Shown here in pieces: positions 1 through 8,785 of a stretch of DNA of 46,998 nt (its first letter is position 1; each line of letters opens with the position of its first letter). A model generated the notes under the pieces. It did not search any database, had not been told where the DNA came from, and saw only the letters and a program-made list of their open reading frames with translations. The DNA comes from Spirochaetaceae bacterium 4572_59 (GTDB lineage: Bacteria; Spirochaetota; Spirochaetia; DSM-2461). A program made the translations under genes and the position numbers. Location of the stretch: contig NBMC01000028.1 in NCBI GenBank assembly GCA_002084805.1, positions 1 through 46,998 on the forward strand, in the 5' to 3' direction.

Positions 1-81
1 GGATTTGAAGCGGGTATCTCTATTGTAATCCTTGCGATAATCATTGATAGGATTACCTACTCCTTTTCCGAGAAAAAATAA
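1..81 (+). CDS. proW: Glycine betaine/proline ABC transporter permease, C-terminal end (partial)
   Basis: Only the last 26 codons of this gene are in the window; it is open at the left edge and ends in TAA. The tail contains a hydrophobic stretch reading SIVILAIIIDRITYSF, which closely resembles the conserved end of ProW/OpuAB permeases, where an alternating hydrophobic helix leads into ILDRLTQ. These permeases carry betaine or proline across the inner membrane with an ATPase and a binding protein, which would lie to the left. A good intrinsic terminator follows about 30 bases later, so this is probably the last gene of its operon. The family call rests on a short segment. Confidence 0.6.
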   Translation, partial: GFEAGISIVILAIIIDRITYSFSEKK

Positions 82-112
82 CTGTTCCAGATTGTCACTG
101 ACAGGCTGAGAT

Positions 113-150
113 TATAAAAAACACCCCGGATATATCCAGGGTGTTTTTTT
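113..150 (+). terminator. Intrinsic terminator after proW
   Basis: ACACCC at 121-126 pairs with GGGTGT at 139-144, with GGA/TCC pairing further inside. The stem is preceded by a run of A and followed by seven T. It ends the transporter operon. Confidence 0.85.
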
Positions 151-418
151 ATCCTTTCTGTTCTTCACCATGACAAAAGCGCTCGATCTCACTACAATAG
201 CCTGAGGATCCGGATACTCTATGGCGGAGAGTTTTCTCTGGGGTATCTGAGTCCCCCTTGCCTGCTTACTGGCAATACATTTGAATATAGGAGTTATTGC
301 TGTCTGGTATGCCATATTTACTTTCAATCTGATGATTACCCTGATCGGGTATATGTGTTATAAAAGTAAAAATTGGTATACGCCTTAAGAGATATGAAAG
401 ATGAGTGAGAAGCATTAA
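151..418. other. Intergenic stretch without a convincing gene
   Basis: Between the proW terminator and the helicase start there is no open frame with a plausible start and ribosome site. A promoter for the helicase is expected here, but I see no clear -35/-10 pair. Confidence 0.5.
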
Positions 419-3400
419 GTGAAAATACTGCCTGAAAAACTGTCTGATAATCCGAAATTTCAATCTCATTTTCCGGAAGCCCGTTCCTATACCCGGGAGA
501 ACCGGGTTTATAATCTGAAGGAAAGCGAAGGGGAGCTGAAAGCCTATGTTCTCGGCAGTGAACCTATGCCCCATGAAACGGTTCTCCGATACCGGAAGGA
601 AGAAGGGGCGGAGGGGCAGTATCTGTGGAGCTGTGAATGTGCTTCGGATGTGCCCTGTGTTCATCTTGCCGCTCTGATTATCAAAAGCTCTCAATCCACC
701 TACAATGCTGAGCACTGGTTGATGCGTCTGGCATCAAAGCTGAAGGTTGATCCGGATTCCTTGAATAAACCGCTTGTCTCCGGGGAGGGATCTTCTCTTT
801 TCGGGGATGATCTGTTCGGAGGGGCAGAAGAACGAAGCGTCTCTCAGTACTCTATCGAATCCATCTCGGGGAAAACAACGGGACAGTCGGCTCTGAATGA
901 GGATATCCCTTTGTTTCAGGGAATCGGAGAGGATGATTTTCTTCTCCAGCAGGAAGCCCCCCGTTATGATCTGATTTTTACTTTAACACCATCCAAGGGA
1001 GAAGGTGTTCTGGTTCGCCCGGCCCTTATCAGATTACGGGAAGGAATACGCAGTGGCGGAATTGCCCGCTATAAGGCATCCAGGCCGATCCTTCCTCCTT
1101 CTGCACAACAGAGCCGTCTTCTGAAGCTGTTGTGTGCAGAAGAAGAGGAAGCCCTTCCTCTTGAACGCTGTCTTGAAACGGTACTGGAACAGAAAGAGCT
1201 GTGTACGACGGCTAAAAATGTCCTTAAAGTTATCAATGCCCTTACGGTAAATATCTCCTTTCATTTCCAGGAGCTCCTGGGAGATGAACGGCCTCTCTAT
1301 TATCCGGAGTTCTGTTTCCGCGGAAAAAATTCTAATGGAGATGAGGATTCCTATACACTGATGGATCCTAAAAAACTGATTATCCGTGGAGGACGGGTCT
1401 TCTGTCTGGATGAAAAAGAAGCCCTTCTGGTTGTTCTGAAAGAAGACTCCAATACTTCTTTTTTTCTAAATCTACTGCTGTCAAAGAGTCAGGGATTTCT
1501 GGCTGCGGATATACAAGGTGTTCTCCGTCTGGCGAGAGATCTGGGCAAGCACTGCCTCCGTCTGGACGAACACTATCCTCCTGTCTCTATTCGGCAGGCC
1601 GATGCGGAAGCTGTTTTGAAAATGCGGAGCCGTCAGGATAAAACAGAACTTTTTTTCTTTTTCCGATACGGGAAATCAGATATTGCCTACCAGGATCAGA
1701 CTTTCTGGCTGCCTCCTGAAGATCCCGAGGGCGCAGCTGTTTTAACGATTCAAAAAAGAAACAGGGTAAAAGAAGCTGCACTGGTAAAAAAAGTGGTTGA
1801 ACACTTTACGGATCATCTCTCCTTTGAAAAAGGCTATTATGCTCGTCTGGTAAATGAAAACAGGGACGGGGATCTCCGTCTGGATATTTCTCTGGAAGAG
1901 TTTTTGGCATTCTACGCAAGATCCCTGCATGCTCTGGGAGTGGAACTGCAGCTGGAGGACAGAAAAATCAGCTCTTCCGGTTCGGTCCGCTTTAATGTAA
2001 AGGGTGGTAAAACCGACTGGTTGGAAGTGGATGCGATGATGGAAGATCCCGATACGGAAGAGCTACGTTCCCTCTTTTTTGATGATCATTTTCAAACCCT
2101 GGGACTGATAAATACAGGAAATTCCTATATCAAGCTGAAAGACAGTCAATTGCGTCAGCTGGAGTATCTGCGTCGTCAGGGAATGAACGATGATGGGCAA
2201 CTGGAGGCTTCCGCTGTAAATTTTTCTCTGGTGGATCATATCTATGATCAGGTAGTGAACAGGGAGGATTCACCCGTGGAAGATGTCCTTTCTCAGGCTC
2301 GTGAGCTGAGAGATACCTTTGAGGGAGATACTTATGCTCAGCCGGCTCAGGTTCAGGCCACTCTTCGGCCTTATCAGCTTACTGGATATAACTGGCTGCG
2401 GAAACTTCATGAGATGAACTGTGCGGGATGTCTGGCCGATGATATGGGCCTGGGAAAAACCCTGCAGACTCTCTGTCTGCTTCAGTCTCTGAAAGACAAG
2501 GGAGAGTTGAAAACCAATCTGCTTGTAGCACCGGTGGTTACCCTTGCCAATTGGGAGCAGGAGATTAAAAAGTTTACTCCCGGTCTCAGCTTTTATCGTC
2601 ATGCCGGTACGGACAGGCATAATACGACAGAATCCTTCAAGCAGTATGATATTGTGATTGTGAGTTATCACACCCTCAGAAATGATGTGGATCTCTTTCT
2701 AGATATGGTTTTTGACTATATTATTTTGGATGAAGCTCACTATATCAAAAATGCCTCATCCATTATCTTCAAGGCTATCCGTTCTTTAAAGAGTCATCAC
2801 CGGCTCTCCCTGACGGGTACCCCCATAGAGAATAATACCCTAGAACTCTGGTCACAGTTCAACTTTCTCAGCCCGGGGCTGTTGGGTTCGCAGAAGGACT
2901 TTATCAGTCGCTTTGCCCATCCCATTGAGAAGAAGCATGACAACGAGGCTTTGACTATACTCCGGGATACGGTGTCTCCTTTTATCCTGAGACGAAAAAA
3001 AGAGGATGTTCTGGACGACATACCGCCTAAGGAGATCATTATTCACTACAGTGAAATGACCGGATCCCAGGCAGAACTCTATAGAAAATACCGGGATTTC
3101 TACCGTGCCCGGGTAAAGGGGCTTTTGGATGAGAAAGGACTGTCCGGTTCTTCCATGGAGATTTTTCAGTTTCTCCTGAAACTTCGACAGATTGCCATCT
3201 ATCCACCCATGGCCGGTGTGGAAGGTGCTGAGGCCGGATCTTGTAAAATGGATGCCCTCAAATCCTTTTTGGATGATGTCATGGTGGAGGATCATAAGAT
3301 CCTGATTTTCTCTCAGTTTCTAGGATCTCTATCTGCTATGGGAGATCACTGTCGGAATCAGCATTGGGATTACTCCCTTATTACAGGTAAGACCGCAGAC

Positions 3401-3745
3401 AGGGCTGAAGAGATACGGAGGTTTCAGGAGGAAGAAGATGTTAAAATTTTTCTTCTCAGTCTGAAAGCTGGTGGTGTGGGTATTAATCTTACCGCCGCTG
3501 ATTATGTGGTTTTATTTGATCCCTGGTGGAACCCCGCCGCCGAACGTCAGGCCATCGACAGGGCCCACCGAATGGGACAAACCCGTAAGGTTATCTCCTA
3601 TAAAATGATTGTCAGGGATACCATAGAAGAGAAAATCCTGAAAATGCAGGAAGAGAAGACCGCTCTTATGGAGGGAATCATCTCTGATGAGCAAAACTTT
3701 TTCGGTTCATTGAAAGAAGATGAATTAGTTAAGCTGTTTGAGTAA
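419..3745 (+). CDS. SWIM zinc finger / SNF2-family helicase
   Basis: A 1108-residue SWI2/SNF2-type DNA-dependent ATPase, probably acting on protein-DNA complexes in transcription or repair. Near residues 73-83 a SWIM zinc finger is visible (C-x-C-x5-C-x-H, in CECASDVPCVH). A long variable middle follows. The helicase core starts near residue 640: Walker A in DDMGLGKTLQTL (about 673-684), DEAH box in ILDEAHYIKN (about 770), and motif VI in AIDRAHRMGQTRKV near the end. GTG at 419 was chosen because an in-frame stop lies directly upstream and GAGAAG sits about six bases before it. It is alone on its strand, with an antisense regulator gene immediately downstream. The family is common in bacteria, often as an orphan gene; the biological role is not defined here. 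Confidence 0.93.
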   Translation: MKILPEKLSDNPKFQSHFPEARSYTRENRVYNLKESEGELKAYVLGSEPMPHETVLRYRKEEGAEGQYLWSCECASDVPCVHLAALIIKSSQSTYNAEHWLMRLASKLKVDPDSLNKPLVSGEGSSLFGDDLFGGAEERSVSQYSIESISGKTTGQSALNEDIPLFQGIGEDDFLLQQEAPRYDLIFTLTPSKGEGVLVRPALIRLREGIRSGGIARYKASRPILPPSAQQSRLLKLLCAEEEEALPLERCLETVLEQKELCTTAKNVLKVINALTVNISFHFQELLGDERPLYYPEFCFRGKNSNGDEDSYTLMDPKKLIIRGGRVFCLDEKEALLVVLKEDSNTSFFLNLLLSKSQGFLAADIQGVLRLARDLGKHCLRLDEHYPPVSIRQADAEAVLKMRSRQDKTELFFFFRYGKSDIAYQDQTFWLPPEDPEGAAVLTIQKRNRVKEAALVKKVVEHFTDHLSFEKGYYARLVNENRDGDLRLDISLEEFLAFYARSLHALGVELQLEDRKISSSGSVRFNVKGGKTDWLEVDAMMEDPDTEELRSLFFDDHFQTLGLINTGNSYIKLKDSQLRQLEYLRRQGMNDDGQLEASAVNFSLVDHIYDQVVNREDSPVEDVLSQARELRDTFEGDTYAQPAQVQATLRPYQLTGYNWLRKLHEMNCAGCLADDMGLGKTLQTLCLLQSLKDKGELKTNLLVAPVVTLANWEQEIKKFTPGLSFYRHAGTDRHNTTESFKQYDIVIVSYHTLRNDVDLFLDMVFDYIILDEAHYIKNASSIIFKAIRSLKSHHRLSLTGTPIENNTLELWSQFNFLSPGLLGSQKDFISRFAHPIEKKHDNEALTILRDTVSPFILRRKKEDVLDDIPPKEIIIHYSEMTGSQAELYRKYRDFYRARVKGLLDEKGLSGSSMEIFQFLLKLRQIAIYPPMAGVEGAEAGSCKMDALKSFLDDVMVEDHKILIFSQFLGSLSAMGDHCRNQHWDYSLITGKTADRAEEIRRFQEEEDVKIFLLSLKAGGVGINLTAADYVVLFDPWWNPAAERQAIDRAHRMGQTRKVISYKMIVRDTIEEKILKMQEEKTALMEGIISDEQNFFGSLKEDELVKLFE

Positions 3746-3793
3746 AGACTATCTGATTTTAGTCTAAAGGATAATTTGAAGCTGTAAGACAAG

Positions 3794-3970
3794 CTATTGC
3801 CAGAATTCATCTCCACGGATGATACTCGCTTTGAACTCTGTTTTATGCTGGACGGATTCTTTAATCAGTTCGACTGCCGCATCGCTGTAAGTCTTGTTTT
3901 CGCTTTCAGCCTTATGACGGATCAGCTCCTGAATACCCGGATCAATGTTTCTTAAAGTGATGTTTTCCAT
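3794..3970 (-). CDS. Small ribbon-helix-helix (FitA/Arc-like) DNA-binding protein
   Basis: This 58-residue protein starts MENITLRNIDPGIQELI and continues with a segment rich in charged helix (HKAESENKTYSDAAVEL). This is the pattern of FitA/Arc-type ribbon-helix-helix proteins: a short beta strand (ITLRNI), then two helices with the conserved turn around NKTYSD. A very strong ribosome site (GAGGGGAGGG, complement of 3976-3985) precedes the ATG. FitA-like proteins are usually antitoxins paired with a PIN toxin, but no toxin lies downstream, where the antisense helicase ends, or upstream. It may be an orphan antitoxin or a stand-alone repressor. The assignment rests on motif recognition alone. 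Confidence 0.72.
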   Translation of the reverse strand: MENITLRNIDPGIQELIRHKAESENKTYSDAAVELIKESVQHKTEFKASIIRGDEFWQ

Positions 3971-4155
3971 TCACTACCCTCCCCTCTATATTTTAAGAGA
4001 AGCTGTCCATGTAAATCCACTTAAATTGATAAAAATATACTCAAATAATAGTGATTTTATGATGATTTTAAAAATTACAGGGATAATTATAGTTCCTTAA
4101 GATGTTTTATTGTCTATAAATGTCTTTTATAGTCCTTTAAAGTCCATTGCATATA

Positions 4156-4184
4156 TTGAGCATTCCTTTGCTTTCTGCTATTTT
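4156..4184 (+). promoter_or_regulatory. Candidate sigma-70 promoter giving a leaderless transcript
   Basis: TTGAGC at 4156-4161 and TATTTT at 4179-4184 are 17 bases apart. The expected start of transcription falls on or next to the ATG at 4192, and no Shine-Dalgarno sequence is present. Confidence 0.4.
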
Positions 4185-4191
4185 AACAACT

Positions 4192-4542
4192 ATGAAAAAG
4201 AATTTGTTCCTATTTACTTTTCTGCTACTGCCTCTATTCTCTGTCTCTTCAGAGAATCTTGTGGTTGCCAATATAATAAGAGAGCCTTCTTTTTCTACCC
4301 GGGATGATCGAATCCCCGGAAAAATCCCTGCTGACTGGATAGAATCAGTTCTAGAAGAGAGCGAGGAAGAAAAGGAAGAAGAAGAAAATCTAGAAGAGAA
4401 TCTGCAACAGCCGAGTTGTATATCCCGGATCTATTCCAGAATTTGTTCAGATTTCTTTTTTTGCAATTTATGTGATTCATCACTTCCTTCTTATATAAGT
4501 CTGACTCTGCCTCTACTACGCGCTCCTCCCTGCTATTCCTGA
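4192..4542 (+). CDS. Small secreted protein with glutamate-rich segment
   Basis: This 116-residue protein is not recognised. It begins with a clear signal peptide (MKKNLFLFTFLLLPLFSVSS). A strongly acidic stretch follows near residues 60-75 (EESEEEKEEEENLEEN), and the C-terminal part has at least four cysteines (SCISRIYSRICSD, then FCNLCDSS). ATG at 4192 is preferred over an upstream ATG at 4147 because it opens directly into the signal peptide. There is no ribosome site, but a promoter placed for a leaderless message lies just before it. It may be an exported acidic or metal-binding protein; that is a guess from composition. Confidence 0.5.
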   Translation: MKKNLFLFTFLLLPLFSVSSENLVVANIIREPSFSTRDDRIPGKIPADWIESVLEESEEEKEEEENLEENLQQPSCISRIYSRICSDFFFCNLCDSSLPSYISLTLPLLRAPPCYS

Positions 4543-4621
4543 TACACAAGCAATTATTTAGTTGACAATAAAGCATCCTGATGGGGTGTTTTCTAAATAT
4601 GTAATTACTAAGGAATAGACT

Positions 4622-5080
4622 ATGAAAAATATATTTATCTCAGAACTTTTAAATCAGAAGGACTTGCCTGTTTTTCCAGTAAGTGCATCTCTGGCGGATC
4701 TGGTCCGTAGCGTACAGGATACAAAGAGTACTCATCAGTTTTATCTTGTTGATTCAGAAGGACTGTTGGAAGGAGTTATTACTTCCTCACAGATTCTGGA
4801 ATATCTGACCCCCCATTTCTTTCTGACCGACAGAAATATGATGGAATCCCTTTTCACATCTCTGGAGTCTGTTAATGCCGCTGATCTTCTGGACCGGGAT
4901 TTTCCCCGGTTATTACTAAATCAGAACCTTCCGGATATTCTGGAAGCCCTTCTGGTGTCCGGAAAAACGGCTGTTCCCGTACTGAATGGTGATCATATTC
5001 TGGTGGGAGAAGTCGTTATGGATGCACTACTCCGGCTAATACCCGTAAAACAGAGGGAGACGCTCTATGCAATCTCATAA
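4622..5080 (+). CDS. CBS-domain protein
   Basis: A 152-residue cytosolic protein made almost entirely of a pair of CBS motifs. The first covers roughly residues 1-65 (ending LVDSEGLLEGVITSSQILEYL) and the second roughly 85-145 (AVPVLNGDHILVGEVVMDALL). CBS pairs bind adenine nucleotides and regulate an attached or partner protein. The gene opens a three-gene operon: its stop overlaps the next gene's start by 14 bases, and that protein also has CBS motifs, followed by an ion transporter. AAGGA lies eight bases before the ATG, and a TTGACA (4563-4568) lies upstream. It is probably a nucleotide-sensing partner of the transporter. Confidence 0.82.
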   Translation: MKNIFISELLNQKDLPVFPVSASLADLVRSVQDTKSTHQFYLVDSEGLLEGVITSSQILEYLTPHFFLTDRNMMESLFTSLESVNAADLLDRDFPRLLLNQNLPDILEALLVSGKTAVPVLNGDHILVGEVVMDALLRLIPVKQRETLYAIS

Positions 5081-5963
5081 GTACCTTACAGAAGACTCGG
5101 TCTTTCTGGACAAAGATTTTGAAAATCTGGATGAAGTTTTGACTTTCCTGTCAGCCGCGTTTGCCAAGCGGACAGGGCTTGATCAAAAATTTCTTCATAA
5201 TTCCCTGGTTGAGAGAGAGAACCTCAGCTCCACATGGATTGGAAACGGTACGCTACTGCCACACAATCATAATCCGGAAGTGAATGGTTTTCATATGATT
5301 TTTATCCGCTGCCAGAAACCTTTTGTTCTGGAAAGCGGTAATGAGGTCCGCTATATATTCTCTATTCTTACATCCGGATCTCAGGAGCAGCTGTACCTGA
5401 GTATCCTTCAGGGGGTTGGCGGTCTGATTTTAAATCATTCAGAAGATGTTGACCGTTGTTCCTCTACGGCAGAACTCTTTGATCTGCTTAATTCCTCCAG
5501 TTATTTGATGGGAGAACCTCTCAGAGCAGCAGATATAGCCAGAGAGTGGCCTCGGGTTTTCCAGAATGACACACTGGCAACGGCTTTGGACAAAATGAAA
5601 CAGCATGATGTTTACTTCCTTCCTGTTTTTTCTGAAGACGCCGGATCTATTTGCGGAGTACTGGATCTTGTGGATCTTCTGAAATCCGGTTTTCCCGATT
5701 ATGTTTTCAGTCTGTATAACCTCTCTATGATACAGGACTTTCAACCCGTTAAATATTTCTGGAAGAATGAGAATCATATTCCCATCAGTAGCTATATCAG
5801 AGATTACAAACCCTATGTGATCTCTGAAGATGCCTCCTATCCTGAAATCTTTTTCATGATGATAAAGGGCAACCGGCGGCATCTGCTTGTTTTGGATAAA
5901 CAGAACAGGCTGATAGGTGTCATCCATCCACACGAAATTATTAATAAGATGCTGAGGCCCTAA
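5067..5963 (+). CDS. PTS EIIA-like domain / CBS-domain fusion protein
   Basis: This 298-residue protein joins two signalling modules. Residues about 10-145 resemble the fructose/mannitol-type EIIA domain of the phosphotransferase system: FLHNSLVERE, then GNGTLLPHNHN, where the His after P occupies the place of the phosphorylated His of EIIA (usually GxAIPH), then a hydrophobic strand. Residues about 150-298 carry a CBS pair (DVYFLPVFSEDAGSICGVLD and LLVLDKQNRLIGVIHP). Ribosome site GGGAG precedes the ATG, which lies inside the preceding CBS gene, and the stop abuts the ATG of the transporter gene. I infer that it tunes the transporter to PTS phosphorylation and nucleotide state. Confidence 0.8.
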   Translation: MQSHKYLTEDSVFLDKDFENLDEVLTFLSAAFAKRTGLDQKFLHNSLVERENLSSTWIGNGTLLPHNHNPEVNGFHMIFIRCQKPFVLESGNEVRYIFSILTSGSQEQLYLSILQGVGGLILNHSEDVDRCSSTAELFDLLNSSSYLMGEPLRAADIAREWPRVFQNDTLATALDKMKQHDVYFLPVFSEDAGSICGVLDLVDLLKSGFPDYVFSLYNLSMIQDFQPVKYFWKNENHIPISSYIRDYKPYVISEDASYPEIFFMMIKGNRRHLLVLDKQNRLIGVIHPHEIINKMLRP

Positions 5964-7238
5964 ATGACTATTCATATGATTATTGCAATTCTGATTTTTA
6001 TAGTGGTGTATGCCCTGTTGATTATGGAAAAAATGAATAAGGCTGTTGCTGTGCTTCTAGGTGCTTCTCTCTATTTAGTTTTTCACTTTATTCCTTTTCA
6101 TGAAGCGGTGGAACATATCGATATGAATGTTATTTTTCTTCTGATCGGTATGATGATGATAGTCAAAATAACAGAACAGAGCGGGATGTTTGAATATGTG
6201 GCCATCCGAGGCGCAAAGATGGTAAATGCCAATCCTGTTGCATTTCTGGCTGTCTTGTTTCTGATTACCGCTTTTTTCTCGGCCATGCTGGATAATGTAA
6301 CAACTGTTCTTCTGGTTTCTCCTGTAACCCTTTTGCTGGCAACCCAGATGGAAGTTCCGGCTCTCCCTTTTATTGTGATCGAGATTATAGCCTCAAATGT
6401 GGGAGGGACGGCTACTCTGATTGGTGATCCACCCAATATTATGATCGGTTCGGCTGCAGGGCTGAGTTTTATGGACTTCCTCGTCAATGTGGCACCGATT
6501 ATTGTGTTTATCTCTCTTATTGTTATGGGGATAATGGTCTTTCTGTTCCGAAAAGAACTGGTGGTCAGTGATCTGAATAAAAAACGTATCCTTGCCATGG
6601 ATGAGCGGAAAATGATTCATAATGTCAAACTGATGAAAAAGTCCCTGATTGTTCTGGGCTGTGTCATTATGGGATTTATGATCCATGGATTTCTCAAAAC
6701 GGAACCGAGTGTTATAGCTCTTATGGGTGCCTGCATTCTGATTCTCTGGTCTGAGGAGGATCTTGAGGAGCTACTGAAAAAGGTGGAGTGGGATACCATT
6801 CTCTTCTTTATCGGACTCTTTATTATGGTGGGTGTTTTGGAATATGCCGGTATTATAGGATCCCTTGCTAAGTGGATGATCAGTCTTACAGACGGAGATT
6901 TGATGAAAACCAGTGTGGTTCTTCTTTTTATCTCGGGGATCTTTTCTGGTATCCTGGATAATATTCCTCTGGTTGCCACCTTTATTCCCATTGTAAAGAT
7001 AGTGGGAGCCAATGTGGATCCCTCTCAGATTCAGCCTCTATGGTGGAGCCTTGCTCTTGGATCCTGTCTGGGAGGAAACGGAACTCTTGTGGGGGCTTCG
7101 GCAAATGTTATCATGTTCGGGTTTGCCCGCAAGAATAATGTTCCTCTGACTTTTGTGGGTTACCTGAAATATGGAATTCCCATGACTCTGCTTACTCTGT
7201 TTCTCTCCTACATCTACATTATGTGGCGTTTCTATTAG
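5964..7238 (+). CDS. ArsB/NhaD-type (SLC13/IT superfamily) ion transporter
   Basis: A 424-residue polytopic membrane protein of about 11-12 helices, of the ion transporter superfamily that includes ArsB, NhaD, citrate transporter CitMHS and the P protein. Typical features are the two pseudo-symmetric halves, the motif MLDNVTTVLLVSPV near residue 110, ASNVGGTATLIGDPPN near 144-159, and the second-half counterpart GILDNIPLVATFIP with LGGNGTLVGASANV near 370-384. The substrate is not decidable; Na+/H+, arsenite or a carboxylate are all known in the superfamily. It starts with ATG immediately after the EIIA/CBS gene stop, so it is translationally linked to the two regulators. Confidence 0.88.
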   Translation: MTIHMIIAILIFIVVYALLIMEKMNKAVAVLLGASLYLVFHFIPFHEAVEHIDMNVIFLLIGMMMIVKITEQSGMFEYVAIRGAKMVNANPVAFLAVLFLITAFFSAMLDNVTTVLLVSPVTLLLATQMEVPALPFIVIEIIASNVGGTATLIGDPPNIMIGSAAGLSFMDFLVNVAPIIVFISLIVMGIMVFLFRKELVVSDLNKKRILAMDERKMIHNVKLMKKSLIVLGCVIMGFMIHGFLKTEPSVIALMGACILILWSEEDLEELLKKVEWDTILFFIGLFIMVGVLEYAGIIGSLAKWMISLTDGDLMKTSVVLLFISGIFSGILDNIPLVATFIPIVKIVGANVDPSQIQPLWWSLALGSCLGGNGTLVGASANVIMFGFARKNNVPLTFVGYLKYGIPMTLLTLFLSYIYIMWRFY

Positions 7239-7261
7239 AGTTCAGTGTCGGAGGACGCCCT

Positions 7262-7336
7262 ATGGCTGTGATTCCGGCATTGTTCTTTGATGAAACGCAA
7301 CTTTTTTTATTCCCTCTGATCAAATATTCGTTTTAA
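7262..7336 (+). CDS. Possible 24-residue micro-ORF
   Basis: A short frame (MAVIPALFFDETQLFLF and seven more residues) follows the transporter gene and has a good ribosome site, CGGAGGA, eight bases before its ATG. It could be a leader peptide, a small membrane-associated peptide or chance. Only the ribosome site supports it. Confidence 0.2.
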   Translation: MAVIPALFFDETQLFLFPLIKYSF

Positions 7337-7402
7337 AGCTCTTTATTATCTCTTAGAATAAAAGACATATATTTCTATCACTCGTAATAAGGAGAATGGT
7401 GT

Positions 7403-8068
7403 ATGAAGGCATCAATTCAGGGAAATCCCTCGTTCAGTCATGTTCACATCGACTTGGATCCCGGCGAAAGCTTTGTAGCCGAAAGCGGAGCCATGCAGTC
7501 AATGTCGGCAGAAATGAGTATGAAAGCTGTTACAAACGGCGGATTTTTCTCTGCTTTAGCTAAAAAATGGTTTGGAAGAGAGTCTTTTTTTGTCAATTAT
7601 TACAGCAATAAGGGCAGTTCTCCCATGAGGCTTACAATCTCTCAGGATGTTCCCGGAGACATCTTGGCATTGAAGCTGGATGGAACAAAGGCTATCTGCC
7701 TGCAAAAGGGTTCCTATCTGGCTCATGCGGGTGATGTAAAGCTTAAATCCTCCTGGGCAGGATTTATCTCCTGGTTTTCAGGAGAAGGTTTGATCAAATT
7801 AAAAGCAAGCGGTCAGGGGACTGTCTGGTTTGGTGCCTACGGCGGCATTATTGAAAGGAAAGTGGATGGCGATCTGAAAGTGGATGACGGACATCTTGTC
7901 GCCTATGATCCTGGTTTAAAATTGAAAATTGCTCTGGCAGGGGGACTCTTTTCCAGCTTTTTCGGTGGAGAGGGTTTTGTGACTCGTCTTGTAGGCAGCG
8001 GTACGGTTTATATTCAGACCCGTAGTCTGAGTGGATTGGCATCCTGGCTGAATCCCAAATTCAAATAG
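7403..8068 (+). CDS. AIM24 family protein (TIGR00266), copy 1
   Basis: A 221-residue protein of the AIM24/TIGR00266 family, all-beta proteins of poorly known function. Family features are the N-terminal LDPGESFVAESGAMQSMS, the repeated aromatic and glycine segments around WFGRESFF and WFSGEGLIKLKASGQGTVW, and the C-terminal GGEGFVTRLVGSGTVYIQTR. The gene is the first of three tandem paralogues transcribed together: gaps are 10 and 11 bases, and each gene has a good ribosome site. There is no signal peptide or membrane segment. The start ATG follows AAGGAGAA. Confidence 0.9.
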   Translation: MKASIQGNPSFSHVHIDLDPGESFVAESGAMQSMSAEMSMKAVTNGGFFSALAKKWFGRESFFVNYYSNKGSSPMRLTISQDVPGDILALKLDGTKAICLQKGSYLAHAGDVKLKSSWAGFISWFSGEGLIKLKASGQGTVWFGAYGGIIERKVDGDLKVDDGHLVAYDPGLKLKIALAGGLFSSFFGGEGFVTRLVGSGTVYIQTRSLSGLASWLNPKFK

Positions 8069-8078
8069 GAGAACTAGC

Positions 8079-8774
8079 ATGAATATTGAAATCTTAAAAC
8101 GTCCATCCAATACGACAGCAAAGGTGATTCTGGATCCCTCGGAGACTTTTACTGCCGAAGGTGGTGCAATGATTGCCATGTCCGGTGACATGAATATGGA
8201 AACCAGTATCAGTAGAAATGAAAAGGGTGCGAAAAAATTTTTGAAAGGAATTGCCAGGCAGTTCGGTGGGGAAGGCCTTTTTATGAATCATTTCACCGCA
8301 GGTGATAAGGGGGGCGATGTTTTTCTGGCAAGCTCCCTGCCTGGTGATATGGCAAGCATTGAGTTGAAGGGTGACCGGATAGTCAAGGTTCAGAACGGTT
8401 CCTTTGTGGCACATGAATCTGGAGTGACTATGAAAATCAGCTGGGAAGGATTAAAGAATATGTTTTCCGGCGAGAATATGATTTGGCTTGAAATGTCCGG
8501 TTCCGGGAAGTTTATTATCAATGCCTTTGGAATGATTTATCCCGTTGAGGTAGATGGAGAATATATTGTGGATACCGGTAATATTGCCGCTTTTGATGAT
8601 TCTCTGGAGTTTAAAATCTCAAAGGCCGGTAATAGTTGGGTTTCCTCTTTTCTGGGGGGAGAAGGATTGGTTTGCCGTTTTAAAGGAAAGGGGACCGTCT
8701 GGTGTCAAACTCATGCGGACAGAAGCTTTGGAATGAAACTGACCCCATTGCTGACACCCAGAAAAGGGAATTAA
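8079..8774 (+). CDS. AIM24 family protein (TIGR00266), copy 2
   Basis: The second of three tandem paralogues, 231 residues. It shares the hallmarks LDPSETFTAEGGAMIAMS at the N terminus, QFGGEGLFMNHF near residue 65, a central WLEMSGSGKFIINAFG, and GGEGLVCRFKGKGTVWCQTH near the end. It lies ten bases after copy 1 with TAGGAGAA as ribosome site. The three copies are clearly diverged from one another, so this is an old duplication. They may form a mixed assembly; that is an inference from arrangement only. Confidence 0.9.
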   Translation: MNIEILKRPSNTTAKVILDPSETFTAEGGAMIAMSGDMNMETSISRNEKGAKKFLKGIARQFGGEGLFMNHFTAGDKGGDVFLASSLPGDMASIELKGDRIVKVQNGSFVAHESGVTMKISWEGLKNMFSGENMIWLEMSGSGKFIINAFGMIYPVEVDGEYIVDTGNIAAFDDSLEFKISKAGNSWVSSFLGGEGLVCRFKGKGTVWCQTHADRSFGMKLTPLLTPRKGN

Positions 8775-8785
8775 AGGAGGAAATC

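Noticed and set aside
8702..8785. Longer start for the third AIM24 gene
   Set aside because: It would overlap copy 2 by more than 70 bases and has no ribosome site; AAAGGAGG lies directly before ATG 8786.
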